From NCBI GenBank assembly GCA_003209915.1, contig QCOF01000004.1, positions 75,149 through 123,657 on the forward strand: a DNA stretch of 48,509 nt, read 5' to 3'. Below, in pieces: positions 1-8,026 of the stretch. A program made the translations under genes and the position numbers. Under the pieces are notes generated by a model. The model ran no database searches. It worked only from the letters and a program-made list of their open reading frames with translations, and had not been told where the DNA came from. Position 1 is the first letter of the stretch. The number at the start of each line of letters is the position of its first letter. The DNA comes from Pelagibacteraceae bacterium AG-430-E20. Its GTDB lineage: Bacteria > Pseudomonadota > Alphaproteobacteria > Pelagibacterales > Pelagibacteraceae.

Positions 1-161
1 CAGGAACAGACTGGCAAAAACATGCAGATGAGTTTTTTGATAAAATGAAGTCTATGGGTGAAGTAAGACTTCCAGGTGAGAGAAGACATAAAAATAGATT
101 AGACAAAAGTCCAAGAAATATTAACGAGGAATTGGTTAATAAAATTAAATCTTTAAGCTAA
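1..161 (+). CDS. Ldh2-type malate/L-lactate dehydrogenase, C-terminal fragment
   Basis: Only the last 52 residues are present; the 5' part lies outside the window. The reading frame begins at base 3 and ends with TAA at 159-161. A helix of the form ADEFFDKMKSMGEVRLPGERR is followed by a short basic tail ending in NEELVNKIKSL. The 'RLPGERR' segment and the position of the final helix match the C-terminus of the NAD(P)-dependent malate/L-lactate/ureidoglycolate dehydrogenase family (Ldh2/AllD/ComC). The substrate cannot be told from this fragment. It converges with xth, and the two stop codons overlap by 9 bp. The family call rests on one motif, so it is moderately secure. Confidence 0.6.
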   Translation, partial: GTDWQKHADEFFDKMKSMGEVRLPGERRHKNRLDKSPRNINEELVNKIKSLS

Positions 162-929
162 GTTAATCTCAATTGGAGTGTGATCCGAAGGTTTTTCTCT
201 TCCACGAGGATCTTTATTTATATTAATACCTTTAATATTATCAATTATTGAGCTTGATACTAAAAAGTGATCAATTCTCATCCCATTATTTTTTTGCCAT
301 GCACCTCTCATATAATCCCAAAAGGTATAGCCTTCTTTATCTTCATTAAAATGTCGGTAAACATCACTAAATCCAAGATTTAACATTTCTCTAAATTTTT
401 TTCTTATTTCAAGTCGATACAAAGCATCATCTTCAAAACTTTTCACATTATAAACATCTTCTGCAGCAGGAATAACATTAAAATCTCCAGCAAGTATTAT
501 ATTAGAATTTTTCTTTGATAAGGATTTTAATTGTTTAATTAATTGATCCATCCAATTTTTTTTATAATCATATTTTTCTGAATCAACTGGATTTCCATTT
601 GGAGTATAAATGTTTATTAATTGAATAGCTTTTTTTTTATATTCAACTTCAGCAGAAATAATTCTCGATTGTTTTAATTTATCCTTAATTAAATCTGTTC
701 TAATATTAGTTAGTTTTTTTTTTGAAATAATTGCTACACCATTATAGCTTTTTTGACCAAATACATGACTTTCATAATCCATTGATGAAAAGTCATCATA
801 AGGGAAATTAATATCCTCAGTTTTTATTTCCTGCATCATTAAAATATCTGGTTTATATTTTAGTAGATAGCTTTTGATATTTTCTATTCTTGCTCTAACA
901 GAATTAACATTCCACGATGAGATGAGCAT
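153..929 (-). CDS. xth: exodeoxyribonuclease III (AP endonuclease)
   Basis: A Mg-dependent exonuclease/AP endonuclease of the EEP (ExoIII/APE1) superfamily for base excision repair in the cytoplasm. The 258-residue form begins MLISSWNVNSVRAR, the canonical ExoIII N-terminus. Glu34 sits in MMQE, the metal-binding position also numbered 34 in E. coli; an AGDFNVIP segment carries the active-site Asp and Asn; MRIDHFLV and SDHTPIEI near the C-terminus supply the last Asp-His elements. An upstream in-frame ATG at 959 would add ten unrelated hydrophobic residues and lie inside erpA, so I chose 929. The erpA stop and this start overlap as TAATG, which points to translational coupling. Length is normal for the family. 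Confidence 0.93.
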   Translation of the reverse strand: MLISSWNVNSVRARIENIKSYLLKYKPDILMMQEIKTEDINFPYDDFSSMDYESHVFGQKSYNGVAIISKKKLTNIRTDLIKDKLKQSRIISAEVEYKKKAIQLINIYTPNGNPVDSEKYDYKKNWMDQLIKQLKSLSKKNSNIILAGDFNVIPAAEDVYNVKSFEDDALYRLEIRKKFREMLNLGFSDVYRHFNEDKEGYTFWDYMRGAWQKNNGMRIDHFLVSSSIIDNIKGININKDPRGREKPSDHTPIEINLA

Positions 930-1246
930 TAAAGAGAGAATGAAACTCCACACCCACAAGAAGATTTTGTTTGAGGGTTGGAAATTTTAAAAGACTCACC
1001 AATTAATTCAGATACATAATCAACTTCAGATCCTTTTAATAAGTCAGCAGATGCCTTATCAATTAAAATATTTTGATAATTAAGATCGTCAGCTTGTTTC
1101 GATTTATCAAAAGTAAATTCATATTGAAAACCAGAACAACCACCACCTTTAATAGCGATTCTAAAAAAAGAACCTTCGTCTTTTTTAGACAATAAATTTT
1201 CTATTTGTTTTAAAGCTTTATCCGTAAATTTAATTTCTTTAATCAT
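929..1246 (-). CDS. erpA: A-type iron-sulfur cluster carrier (ErpA/IscA family)
   Basis: A HesB/IscA-family Fe-S carrier of 105 residues that delivers clusters to apo-proteins. The three ligand cysteines are present: Cys37 in GGGCSGFQY, and Cys97 and Cys99 in the C-terminal SSCGCGVSF. The NP-(x)n-CGCG-SF ending resembles ErpA and the alphaproteobacterial single A-type carrier more than NifU- or IscU-type scaffolds. It starts from ATG at 1246, divergent to dgt with only 50 bp between, and its stop is fused to the xth start (TAATG). IscA versus ErpA cannot be decided from sequence alone. The erpA-xth-dgt neighbourhood is common in Alphaproteobacteria. Confidence 0.85.
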   Translation of the reverse strand: MIKEIKFTDKALKQIENLLSKKDEGSFFRIAIKGGGCSGFQYEFTFDKSKQADDLNYQNILIDKASADLLKGSEVDYVSELIGESFKISNPQTKSSCGCGVSFSL

Positions 1247-1274
1247 GACTGAACACTGATATTACTAATATAAT
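1245..1274 (+). promoter_or_regulatory. predicted promoter of the dgt-argS operon
   Basis: A perfect TATAAT lies at 1269-1274, with an ATGACT -35-like element at 1245-1250 and an 18-bp spacer. Transcription would begin near 1281, leaving a leader of about 16 nt that contains an AAAGG Shine-Dalgarno just before the dgt ATG. The -35 element overlaps the erpA start codon on the other strand. Confidence 0.5.
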
Positions 1275-1296
1275 ACTTAATTATTTAAATTAAAGG

Positions 1297-2415
1297 ATGA
1301 AAAAAGACACTTTGTTAGGCGTATTTAAAAGTAAAGGCAGACTTAATAAAGAAGCTAACTCTAAGTATCGATCACCTTTTCAAAGAGATAGAGATAGAAT
1401 CATTCACAGTGCGTCGTTTCGAAGACTAAAACATAAGACTCAAGTTTTTGTAAACACTGAAGGTGATCATTTTAGAACTAGAATAACTCATTCAATTGAA
1501 GTGGCCCAAATAGCAAGATCGATCTCAAAGTATTTAAACCTTAATGAAGATTTGGCTGAAACCTTAAGCTTAGCTCATGACTTAGGCCATACACCATTTG
1601 GACATGCTGGAGAGGACGCTTTACATGAATGTATGGATAATCACGGTGGTTTTGATCATAATCTACAAACTTTGAGAATTGTTATGTTTTTAGAAAATAA
1701 ATATTTAAAATTTAAAGGATTAAATCTTACTATTGAAACCTTAGAGGGACTTTTAAAACATAATGGACCAATTAATGAATTAACCACAATCAATAAACTT
1801 ATTGGATCAAAAGTTTTTAAAAAAAAAATTAAATTTAATACTTTTCCATCATTAGAAGCACAAATTTCAGCTATTTCAGACGATATAGCCTATAATAATC
1901 ATGATATTCAAGATGGAATTAAAGCTAATCTTTTTAAGCTAGAAGAGCTATGTGAGATTAATTTTCTTAAAAACATTTACGTAAATTATAAAAAAAAGAT
2001 TAATAAAAAAAATTATAAAATAGCAATTAATCAAATAGTAAGAGACTCAATTGATCTAATGATTAAAGACTTAATCACCAACACACAAAAAAATTTAAAG
2101 AGATTTAAAATAAAATCTTATAAAGATATTGCAAAATCAAATGAGTTAATAGTTTGCTTCTCTAAAAATATTCAAAGTTCAGAAAAAGAAATTAAATTAT
2201 TTTTAAGATCTAATATGTATGATAATAAATCTGTTTTAAGAAAAAATCTAAGAGGTAAAAAAATTATTAAAAAATTATTTAAGATAATTCAATCTTCCCC
2301 TAGAAAGTTTCTTACAAAAGAACAATTGACTAAAGATAAATATAGAGCTATCTCAGACTTTATTTCTGGCATGACTGATCGTTATGCAATAAACCTTTAT
2401 AATGCAAATAAATGA
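1297..2415 (+). CDS. dgt: deoxyguanosinetriphosphate triphosphohydrolase-like protein
   Basis: An HD-domain dNTP triphosphohydrolase of 372 residues that cleaves dNTPs to nucleoside and tripolyphosphate. Visible motifs are the conserved FRRLKHKTQV segment (41-50), His65 in RITHSIEVA, the HD pair at 94-95 in AHDLGHTPFGH, and a DDIAYNNHDIQDG block containing the distal metal/active-site Asp. The start has a good AAAGG ribosome site. It is the first gene of a plus-strand run, and its stop overlaps argS as ATGA. The length fits the shorter type-2 dGTPase-like subfamily common in Alphaproteobacteria, whose substrate specificity is often broad; dGTP preference is not shown by sequence. Confidence 0.9.
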   Translation: MKKDTLLGVFKSKGRLNKEANSKYRSPFQRDRDRIIHSASFRRLKHKTQVFVNTEGDHFRTRITHSIEVAQIARSISKYLNLNEDLAETLSLAHDLGHTPFGHAGEDALHECMDNHGGFDHNLQTLRIVMFLENKYLKFKGLNLTIETLEGLLKHNGPINELTTINKLIGSKVFKKKIKFNTFPSLEAQISAISDDIAYNNHDIQDGIKANLFKLEELCEINFLKNIYVNYKKKINKKNYKIAINQIVRDSIDLMIKDLITNTQKNLKRFKIKSYKDIAKSNELIVCFSKNIQSSEKEIKLFLRSNMYDNKSVLRKNLRGKKIIKKLFKIIQSSPRKFLTKEQLTKDKYRAISDFISGMTDRYAINLYNANK

Positions 2416-4142
2416 ATATATTTGAAATTTATCTAGAAAAAATAAAATCAATACTTAGTGAACTTCAAAAAGATAATAAAATAATTGTTCCTGATAATTT
2501 TAATGGAATAAATGCTGAAATACCCCCGCAAAAATTTAATTGTGACATCTCAACAAATGTTGCAATGGTTTTATCTAAAATTAATAATAAACCACCTATT
2601 GAACTAGCAGAGCAACTTGCACCTATATTAAAAGATAAAGATAAATTAATTGAAACAGTAACTATTGCAAAGCCTGGTTTTATTAATATCAAGTTTAAGA
2701 AATCATTCTGGGCAATTTTTACAAAAGAAATCAGTGAAAATTCTAAAACTTTTGGAATAAATCAAAAAGAAAAAAAAAATAATTATCTTGTGGAATTTGT
2801 TTCTGCAAATCCAACAGGACCATTACATGTTGGACATTGTCGTGGCGCAATACTTGGGGATGTTATTTCAAATATATTAACCTTCAACAATCATAAAGTT
2901 ACTAAAGAATACTATGTAAATGACTATGGCAATCAAATCATTAATTTTGCAAAATCAGTATATTTTCGAATACGTGAAATAACTCATAAAGAAACTTTTC
3001 CATCTGATAATGCTGATCTATATCCCGGTGATTATTTAATAGATTTTGCAAAAAATATATCCTCCAACTCCAATTTGAATTTTGATAATTATGATGAAAT
3101 TAGTGAGGAATTAACCGAACTATCAATTAAACAGGCATTACTGCTAATTAAAAAAAATCTTAAAAGCCTTGGTATAAATCATGACAATTTTGTAAGTGAA
3201 AAAAAAATTGTTTTAGACAAAGAAGTTGAAAATGTTGTTCAATTTTTAAAAAAAAATAAATTTGTTTATAAAGGTAAAATCAAAGCACCAGAAAGTGAGG
3301 ACAATAATAATTGGGTAGAACGTGAGCAATTACTGTTTAAATCTACAGATTTTGGTGATGATAAAGACCGTGCTCTCCAAAAATCAGATGGATCATGGAC
3401 ATATTTTGCAAGCGATGTTGCTTATCATAAAAATAAAGTTGATAGGAAATTTGATTATTTGATTAATATACTAGGTGCAGATCATGCTGGCTACATAAAA
3501 AGAATTTCATCATCAGTTGAAGCCCTCTCTGGAAAAAAAGATAAATTAATTTGTAAAATAAGTCAGTTAGTAAAACTTATAAAAGACAATAAACCTTTTA
3601 AAATGTCTAAAAGAAAAGGAGACTATATTACTGTTGATGATCTTATAGAAGAAGTTGGCAAAGATGCTACTCGATTTATTATGTTGAATAGAAGCAGTGA
3701 CGCAGAACTCGATTTTGATTTTGATGCAGTAAAAGAAAAGTCAAAAGATAATCCATTGTATTATGTACAATATTGCTATGCACGAATTTCATCTGTATTC
3801 AGACATATTAATAAAGATTTAAATAAAAAAATTGAAACTAATAATTTTAATTTTGAATATTCTGAAGAAGAAATTAAAATTTTAAAAAAATTATCTGAGT
3901 GGCCAAAGTGTATTGATATATCAAGTACAAAACTTGAACCACATAGAATTCCTGTTTATCTATATGAGTTAGCCTCAGAATTTCACTCATATTGGAACCT
4001 TGGAAAACAAAAACCAGAAAAACGATTTATAAATGAACAAAAAGAAGTTCCATTAGATAAGTTGGTATTTTTAAAAGTTATTTCTAATGTAATAAAATCT
4101 GGTATGGATATTGTTGGTGTTGATACTCCATCCAAAATGTAA
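2412..4142 (+). CDS. argS: arginyl-tRNA synthetase
   Basis: A class Ia aminoacyl-tRNA synthetase charging tRNA-Arg, 576 residues. The ATP-binding HIGH signature is HVGH at 139-142, within SANPTGPLHVGHCRG, and the second signature is KMSKR at 397-401. The N-terminal Arg-tRNA synthetase additive domain covers about 1-110, and the DALR-type anticodon-binding domain lies beyond about 440 (YVQYCYARISSVFRH). It ends in GMDIVGVDTPSKM, close to the usual '...LLGVEAPERM' ending. Start and stop are both coupled to neighbours: ATGA with dgt and TAATG with the next small gene. The gene order argS-small protein-nagZ-scpA-scpB is the alphaproteobacterial one. Confidence 0.96.
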   Translation: MNIFEIYLEKIKSILSELQKDNKIIVPDNFNGINAEIPPQKFNCDISTNVAMVLSKINNKPPIELAEQLAPILKDKDKLIETVTIAKPGFINIKFKKSFWAIFTKEISENSKTFGINQKEKKNNYLVEFVSANPTGPLHVGHCRGAILGDVISNILTFNNHKVTKEYYVNDYGNQIINFAKSVYFRIREITHKETFPSDNADLYPGDYLIDFAKNISSNSNLNFDNYDEISEELTELSIKQALLLIKKNLKSLGINHDNFVSEKKIVLDKEVENVVQFLKKNKFVYKGKIKAPESEDNNNWVEREQLLFKSTDFGDDKDRALQKSDGSWTYFASDVAYHKNKVDRKFDYLINILGADHAGYIKRISSSVEALSGKKDKLICKISQLVKLIKDNKPFKMSKRKGDYITVDDLIEEVGKDATRFIMLNRSSDAELDFDFDAVKEKSKDNPLYYVQYCYARISSVFRHINKDLNKKIETNNFNFEYSEEEIKILKKLSEWPKCIDISSTKLEPHRIPVYLYELASEFHSYWNLGKQKPEKRFINEQKEVPLDKLVFLKVISNVIKSGMDIVGVDTPSKM

Positions 4143-4402
4143 TGTTAAAAGAAATCAAATATTTAATTTTTATAATTGTTATCTCAGTATTTATTTTTTT
4201 TACTGGCAGATACTATTTTTCCGATGAAAATTTAAAAAATTCTTATCGTTCCTATAAAAATAATGATGAGAAGATAAAACAGTATTCAGAAAACTTACCT
4301 ATATTAGAAAATGACACCCAAGACATTATTGAGTATGTAAAACAAACAAATAAAGATAAGAAAAAAAAGTTTAATTTCTGGAAACTTTTAGAAAATGATT
4401 AG
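4142..4402 (+). CDS. small single-pass membrane protein between argS and nagZ
   Basis: An 86-residue protein with one N-terminal membrane helix (about residues 7-26) followed by a highly charged, Lys/Asp/Asn-rich tail that would face the periplasm. In many Alphaproteobacteria the gene at this exact place encodes a larger SPOR-domain protein. Here there is the same anchor-plus-linker start, including a 'LPILENDT' segment reminiscent of the linker in those proteins, but no room for a SPOR domain. It is translationally coupled to argS (TAATG) and overlaps nagZ by 8 bp. No function can be assigned; a link to peptidoglycan or division is inferred only from position. Confidence 0.75.
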   Translation: MLKEIKYLIFIIVISVFIFFTGRYYFSDENLKNSYRSYKNNDEKIKQYSENLPILENDTQDIIEYVKQTNKDKKKKFNFWKLLEND

Positions 4403-5345
4403 TAAAAGAAAAGCCTTTATTACAGGTATTAAATCACTGAAATTAACAACTAGTGAAGTGAAATTTTTGAAAAAACAAAAACCTTGGGGAATAATATTGT
4501 TTTCAAGAAATATTAAATCTGTAAACCAGACCAAACTATTAACAGATAGCATCAGGAAGCTATTTAAAGATCCACACTATCCTATTTTGATTGACCAAGA
4601 AGGAGGCAGAGTGAATAGGTTAAAAAATATTATTACTTTTGATAATTTGACAGGTGAATATTTTGGAAAATTATATGTCCAAGATAAAAGAAAATTTAAT
4701 ATTATTTATAAATTATTTATTGATAAATCTTCATATCTTCTAAAACAAATAGGTGTAAATATTAATACACTACCGGTACTGGATCTTAGAATTAAAGGGG
4801 CGAGTAATATTATTGGTGATAGATCGTTCTCAGAAAATAAGAAAATTGTTTCAAAGGTAGGTGATATTTGTATTGATTTATTCAATCAAAACTCAATAGC
4901 TACTGTAATTAAGCATATTCCAGGACACGGTCTTGCTAAAGTTGATAGCCATAATTTTACGCCAATTGTTGATAAAACCATCAATTACCTTATTAAAAAT
5001 GACTTTTTTCCTTTTAAGAATAAAGATAGTTTATTCGCAATGACTGCCCACATTATTTATAAAAAAATTGATCCACTTAACACTGCAACGCATTCCAAAA
5101 AAATTATAAATATTATTCGTAAAAAAATAGGGTTTAAAAATGTTTTAATTTCTGATGATTTATCAATGAAGAGTTTAAAATACGATTTAATTACTAATAC
5201 AATTAAAAGTTTTGAAGCTGGATGCAACCTAGCCTTACATTGTAATGGTAATTACAATGAAATGAGGGTTGTCGCTGAAAATTCACCACTAGTAAATAAT
5301 TTTATTATCAAAAAAACATCACTATTTTATAAAAATTTAAGTTAA
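4395..5345 (+). CDS. nagZ: beta-N-acetylhexosaminidase (peptidoglycan recycling)
   Basis: A glycoside hydrolase family 3 enzyme, 316 residues, that removes GlcNAc from muropeptides in the cytoplasm. The barrel carries LIDQEGGRVNRL near residue 70, the KHIPGHG...DSH loop whose Asp184-His186 form the catalytic dyad characteristic of NagZ, and SDDLSM at 253-258, which contains the Asp nucleophile. No signal peptide is present, as expected. It overlaps the upstream membrane-protein gene by 8 bp and is followed after 9 bp by scpA, as usual in Alphaproteobacteria. Length is typical of the single-domain form. Confidence 0.93.
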   Translation: MISKRKAFITGIKSLKLTTSEVKFLKKQKPWGIILFSRNIKSVNQTKLLTDSIRKLFKDPHYPILIDQEGGRVNRLKNIITFDNLTGEYFGKLYVQDKRKFNIIYKLFIDKSSYLLKQIGVNINTLPVLDLRIKGASNIIGDRSFSENKKIVSKVGDICIDLFNQNSIATVIKHIPGHGLAKVDSHNFTPIVDKTINYLIKNDFFPFKNKDSLFAMTAHIIYKKIDPLNTATHSKKIINIIRKKIGFKNVLISDDLSMKSLKYDLITNTIKSFEAGCNLALHCNGNYNEMRVVAENSPLVNNFIIKKTSLFYKNLS

Positions 5346-5354
5346 TATCTTAAT

Positions 5355-6098
5355 ATGTCTGAGACTGATTCTGCTTTGTTTAATGTTGATATAAATAACT
5401 ATAACGGTCCATTAGATGTTCTTTTAGATTTAGCTAAAGCGCAAAAAGTTGATCTTGAAGAAATATCAATAACAAAGCTAGCAGATCAATTTCATGAATA
5501 TATTACAAAAGAAAAAGATTTAAATTTAGAAATAGCCTCGGAGTATTTATTAATGGCAACATGGCTTGCTTATTTAAAGTCTAAGTTATTATTACCAGGA
5601 ACCCCTGAGGAAGAATTTAAAGTTCAAGAAGTAGCAGAGAAATTAAAGTTACAACTAAAAAAATTAGAACTTATTCGTTTACTTTCAGAACAAATGCTTA
5701 AGAGAAAAAGGCTAGGTCGTGAAATAAGAACAAGAGGAATGAAAGGAAATATCAGATCTATTTACAGCACTGAATATAATTTAAGTTTATTTGAACTTTT
5801 AAAAACCTATTCAACGATTATTATGACTAAAGATTTTCAAAGAATGAATATTCCAAAATTACCAGTATTTACTACTGAAGATGGAATTAAAACTATAAAA
5901 GATTTTTTTGGCAAACTAGGTGACTGGAAAAAACTTGATGAATTAATCCCTTCAAATTTTAAATCTGGTTCTAGATATAAAAGAACTGGCAAAGCAGGAA
6001 TTTTTGCTGGTTCTCTTGAGCTTGCTAAAGAGGGTAATCTTTCTATTAAACAGGAAAAACTATTTAATGATATCTATGTAAAGGAAGTAAGTGATTAA
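5355..6098 (+). CDS. scpA: segregation and condensation protein A (kleisin)
   Basis: The kleisin subunit of the Smc-ScpAB chromosome condensation complex, 247 residues. The N-terminal YNGPLDVLLDLAKAQKVDLEEISI segment is the conserved Smc-neck binding region of ScpA. A mid-part TWLAYLKSKLLLP follows, and a C-terminal winged-helix-like region begins near 150. It starts with ATG at 5355. The last codons overlap the scpB GTG start by 8 bp, so the two partner subunits are made together. Confidence 0.93.
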   Translation: MSETDSALFNVDINNYNGPLDVLLDLAKAQKVDLEEISITKLADQFHEYITKEKDLNLEIASEYLLMATWLAYLKSKLLLPGTPEEEFKVQEVAEKLKLQLKKLELIRLLSEQMLKRKRLGREIRTRGMKGNIRSIYSTEYNLSLFELLKTYSTIIMTKDFQRMNIPKLPVFTTEDGIKTIKDFFGKLGDWKKLDELIPSNFKSGSRYKRTGKAGIFAGSLELAKEGNLSIKQEKLFNDIYVKEVSD

Positions 6099-6792
6099 AA
6101 AACAAAAAATAAATAAAGATAATGTAGTCAAATTCCCCTCAAAACTGACTGAAATTGAAAAAGAAATAGAGGGTGTAATTTTTGCTGCTGCTGAACCACT
6201 TGATATCGACACCATTGAGAGCAAACTTTCAAAAAAGTTAAACATTAAAAAATCATTAGAGAAATTACAGCAAGAGTACCTAAATCGAGGAATAAATTTA
6301 GTTTGTATAAAAGATAAATGGTCTTTTAGAACATCTCCTAAATTAGCTAATCTTATGTCTCAGGAAAAGACTGTTGAAAAAAAATTATCAAGAGCTGCAG
6401 TCGAAACTTTAGCTATAATTGTTTATCATCAGCCAGTTACAAGAGCTGAAATTGAGGAAATAAGAGGTGTAGCTTTTGGAACAAATACACTTGATATCTT
6501 AATGGAGCTAAACTGGGTTAAACCTGGAGGAAGAAAAGATGTACCTGGAAGACCTATTCAATATGTAACCACAGATGATTTTTTAAGTCATTTTAATATT
6601 CAAAAACTATCAGATCTTCCAAATATTGACGAATTAGGTGCTGCTGGAATGATTGATAGCTCAAGTGTTGATAGTGCTATCTTTGGAACTGGAAAATTTT
6701 ATAAAGAAAAGCAAGAAGAAAAAAAGGAAGATATTTATTCTAATATTGATGAGATGCTGAGTAGTACTCTTGATAGTGAAGAAAAAGAATAA
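6091..6792 (+). CDS. scpB: segregation and condensation protein B
   Basis: The ScpB partner of ScpA and Smc, 233 residues, made of two winged-helix domains. Recognisable blocks are EKEIEGVIFAAAEPLD at the start, LSRAAVETLAIIVYHQPVTRAEIEEIRGV in the middle and GGRKDVPGRPIQYVTTDDFLSHF toward the end, all characteristic of ScpB. The start is GTG at 6091, supported by an AAGGAAG Shine-Dalgarno at 6081-6087 inside the end of scpA. The acidic Glu/Lys-rich C-terminal tail is variable in the family. tatA follows after 46 bp. Confidence 0.93.
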   Translation: MIKKQKINKDNVVKFPSKLTEIEKEIEGVIFAAAEPLDIDTIESKLSKKLNIKKSLEKLQQEYLNRGINLVCIKDKWSFRTSPKLANLMSQEKTVEKKLSRAAVETLAIIVYHQPVTRAEIEEIRGVAFGTNTLDILMELNWVKPGGRKDVPGRPIQYVTTDDFLSHFNIQKLSDLPNIDELGAAGMIDSSSVDSAIFGTGKFYKEKQEEKKEDIYSNIDEMLSSTLDSEEKE

Positions 6793-6838
6793 CGAAAAAG
6801 TAACTTTTAAATTAATCATAAAAAGGTTATAAGTTTCT

Positions 6839-7039
6839 ATGAGCATAGGAATTTGGCAAATAGCAGTTGTTGTAATATTGGTAGTCTTATTATTTGGACG
6901 AGGTAAAATCTCTAGTTTGATGGGAGATGTTGCCAAAGGTATTAAAAGCTTTAAAAAAGGTATGGCGTCAGATGTAACTGACGATACGGAGCCAAAAAAT
7001 ATTTCCGACGAAAATAAAGACTCCAACAATAAAGAATAA
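6839..7039 (+). CDS. tatA: Sec-independent translocase subunit TatA
   Basis: A pore-forming component of the twin-arginine translocase, 66 residues. It has the short N-terminal membrane helix (about 5-20), the FGRGK hinge, and an amphipathic helix [19 protein letters not shown], followed by a charged tail rich in Asp, Asn and Lys. It starts [11 protein letters not shown], the classic TatA opening. It lies between scpB and tatB with a 5-bp gap to tatB. The Phe-Gly pair at the hinge is present, which favours TatA over TatB. Confidence 0.93.
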   Translation: MSIGIWQIAVVVILVVLLFGRGKISSLMGDVAKGIKSFKKGMASDVTDDTEPKNISDENKDSNNKE

Positions 7040-7044
7040 CTCAC

Positions 7045-7263
7045 ATGCCTACTATTGGTTGGTTTGAGATATTGATAGTTGTTGCTATCGCCATTGTTGT
7101 TCTTGGCCCTAAAGATTTTCCAGTTATGTTAAAAAAAGCAGGTTCATGGATTGGCACTGCAAAAAGATATGTCAGTAATATCCAAAACGAGGTTTCCAAT
7201 TTAGAAATTGATGATGAAAAAATTAATGAAAATGTAAAAAAAGAAACAAAAAAAGATGAATAA
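7045..7263 (+). CDS. tatB: Sec-independent translocase subunit TatB
   Basis: The TatB subunit that forms the substrate receptor with TatC, 72 residues. It starts MPTIGWFEILIVVAIAIVVLGP, with the Gly-Pro hinge typical of TatB (TatA has Phe-Gly), followed by an amphipathic helix and a Lys/Glu-rich tail. It is much shorter than the enterobacterial protein, as expected in a streamlined genome. It overlaps tatC by 8 bp. Confidence 0.9.
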   Translation: MPTIGWFEILIVVAIAIVVLGPKDFPVMLKKAGSWIGTAKRYVSNIQNEVSNLEIDDEKINENVKKETKKDE

Positions 7264-8026
7264 TGATGATAAAGACAGTGGCTTTGTTAGTCATTTAACT
7301 GAATTAAGAAAAAGACTGATACATAGTTTTATTTTTTTATTTATATTTTTTATTGGTTGCTATTTCTTTGCTGAATATATTTATGGTTTTTTGGTTGATC
7401 CATTTGCTAAAGCTGTAAAAGATGATGGCTCAGATAGAAGATTAATCTTTACAGCACTTCAAGAAACTTTTCTGACATATTTAAAAGTGTCTTTTTTTAC
7501 CGCTTTTTTTGTAACCTGCCCATTTATTTTAATGCAAATATGGAAATTCATTGCACCAGGTTTATATAAGCACGAAAAAATAGCAATTTTACCTTACTTA
7601 ATACTTACACCAATTCTTTTCTTTCTTGGAGGTATGTTGGTTTATTATTTGATCATGCCATTAGCAATCAAGTTTTTTTTATCATTTGAGAGTACTGGTT
7701 TATCAACAAGTTTGCCAATACAACTAGAAGCAAAAGTAAATGAATACTTATCATTGGTTATGAAATTAATTTTTGCTTTTGGAATTAGTTTTCAATTACC
7801 TGTTGTGTTAAGTCTTCTAGCAAGAATAGGTGTTGTAGATAGCCAGTTTTTAAAAGACAGAAGAAAGTATGTTGTGGTTATAATTTTTGCTGCTGCTGCT
7901 TTGTTAACCCCACCAGATCCAATTACACAAATAGGATTAGCGATACCATTGTTAATTTTATATGAATTATCAATATTTTCAGTAAAATTTATAGAAAACA
8001 AAAATTTAGAAAAAACTGATGCATAA
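7256..8026 (+). CDS. tatC: Sec-independent translocase subunit TatC
   Basis: The multispanning core of the twin-arginine translocase that recognises RR signal peptides, 256 residues and six predicted membrane helices. Family hallmarks are the N-terminal FVSHLTELRKRLI, the LTALQETFLTYLK-like segment (here FTALQETFLTYLK) with its conserved Glu, the PFILMQIWKFIAPGLYKHEK loop, and LLTPPDPITQIGLAIPLLILYE near the C-terminus. The complete tatABC set here means the organism has a working Tat system. It overlaps serS by 8 bp. Confidence 0.96.
   Translation: MNNDDKDSGFVSHLTELRKRLIHSFIFLFIFFIGCYFFAEYIYGFLVDPFAKAVKDDGSDRRLIFTALQETFLTYLKVSFFTAFFVTCPFILMQIWKFIAPGLYKHEKIAILPYLILTPILFFLGGMLVYYLIMPLAIKFFLSFESTGLSTSLPIQLEAKVNEYLSLVMKLIFAFGISFQLPVVLSLLARIGVVDSQFLKDRRKYVVVIIFAAAALLTPPDPITQIGLAIPLLILYELSIFSVKFIENKNLEKTDA

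Noticed and set aside
153..959. Longer xth starting at 959
   Set aside because: The extra ten residues lie within erpA and do not fit the conserved MxIxSWNVNSVR start of ExoIII.
6661..7044. 127-codon minus-strand frame across the scpB end and tatA
   Set aside because: Covers two well-supported plus-strand genes; low-complexity Phe/Ile/Leu composition comes from reverse A-rich DNA.
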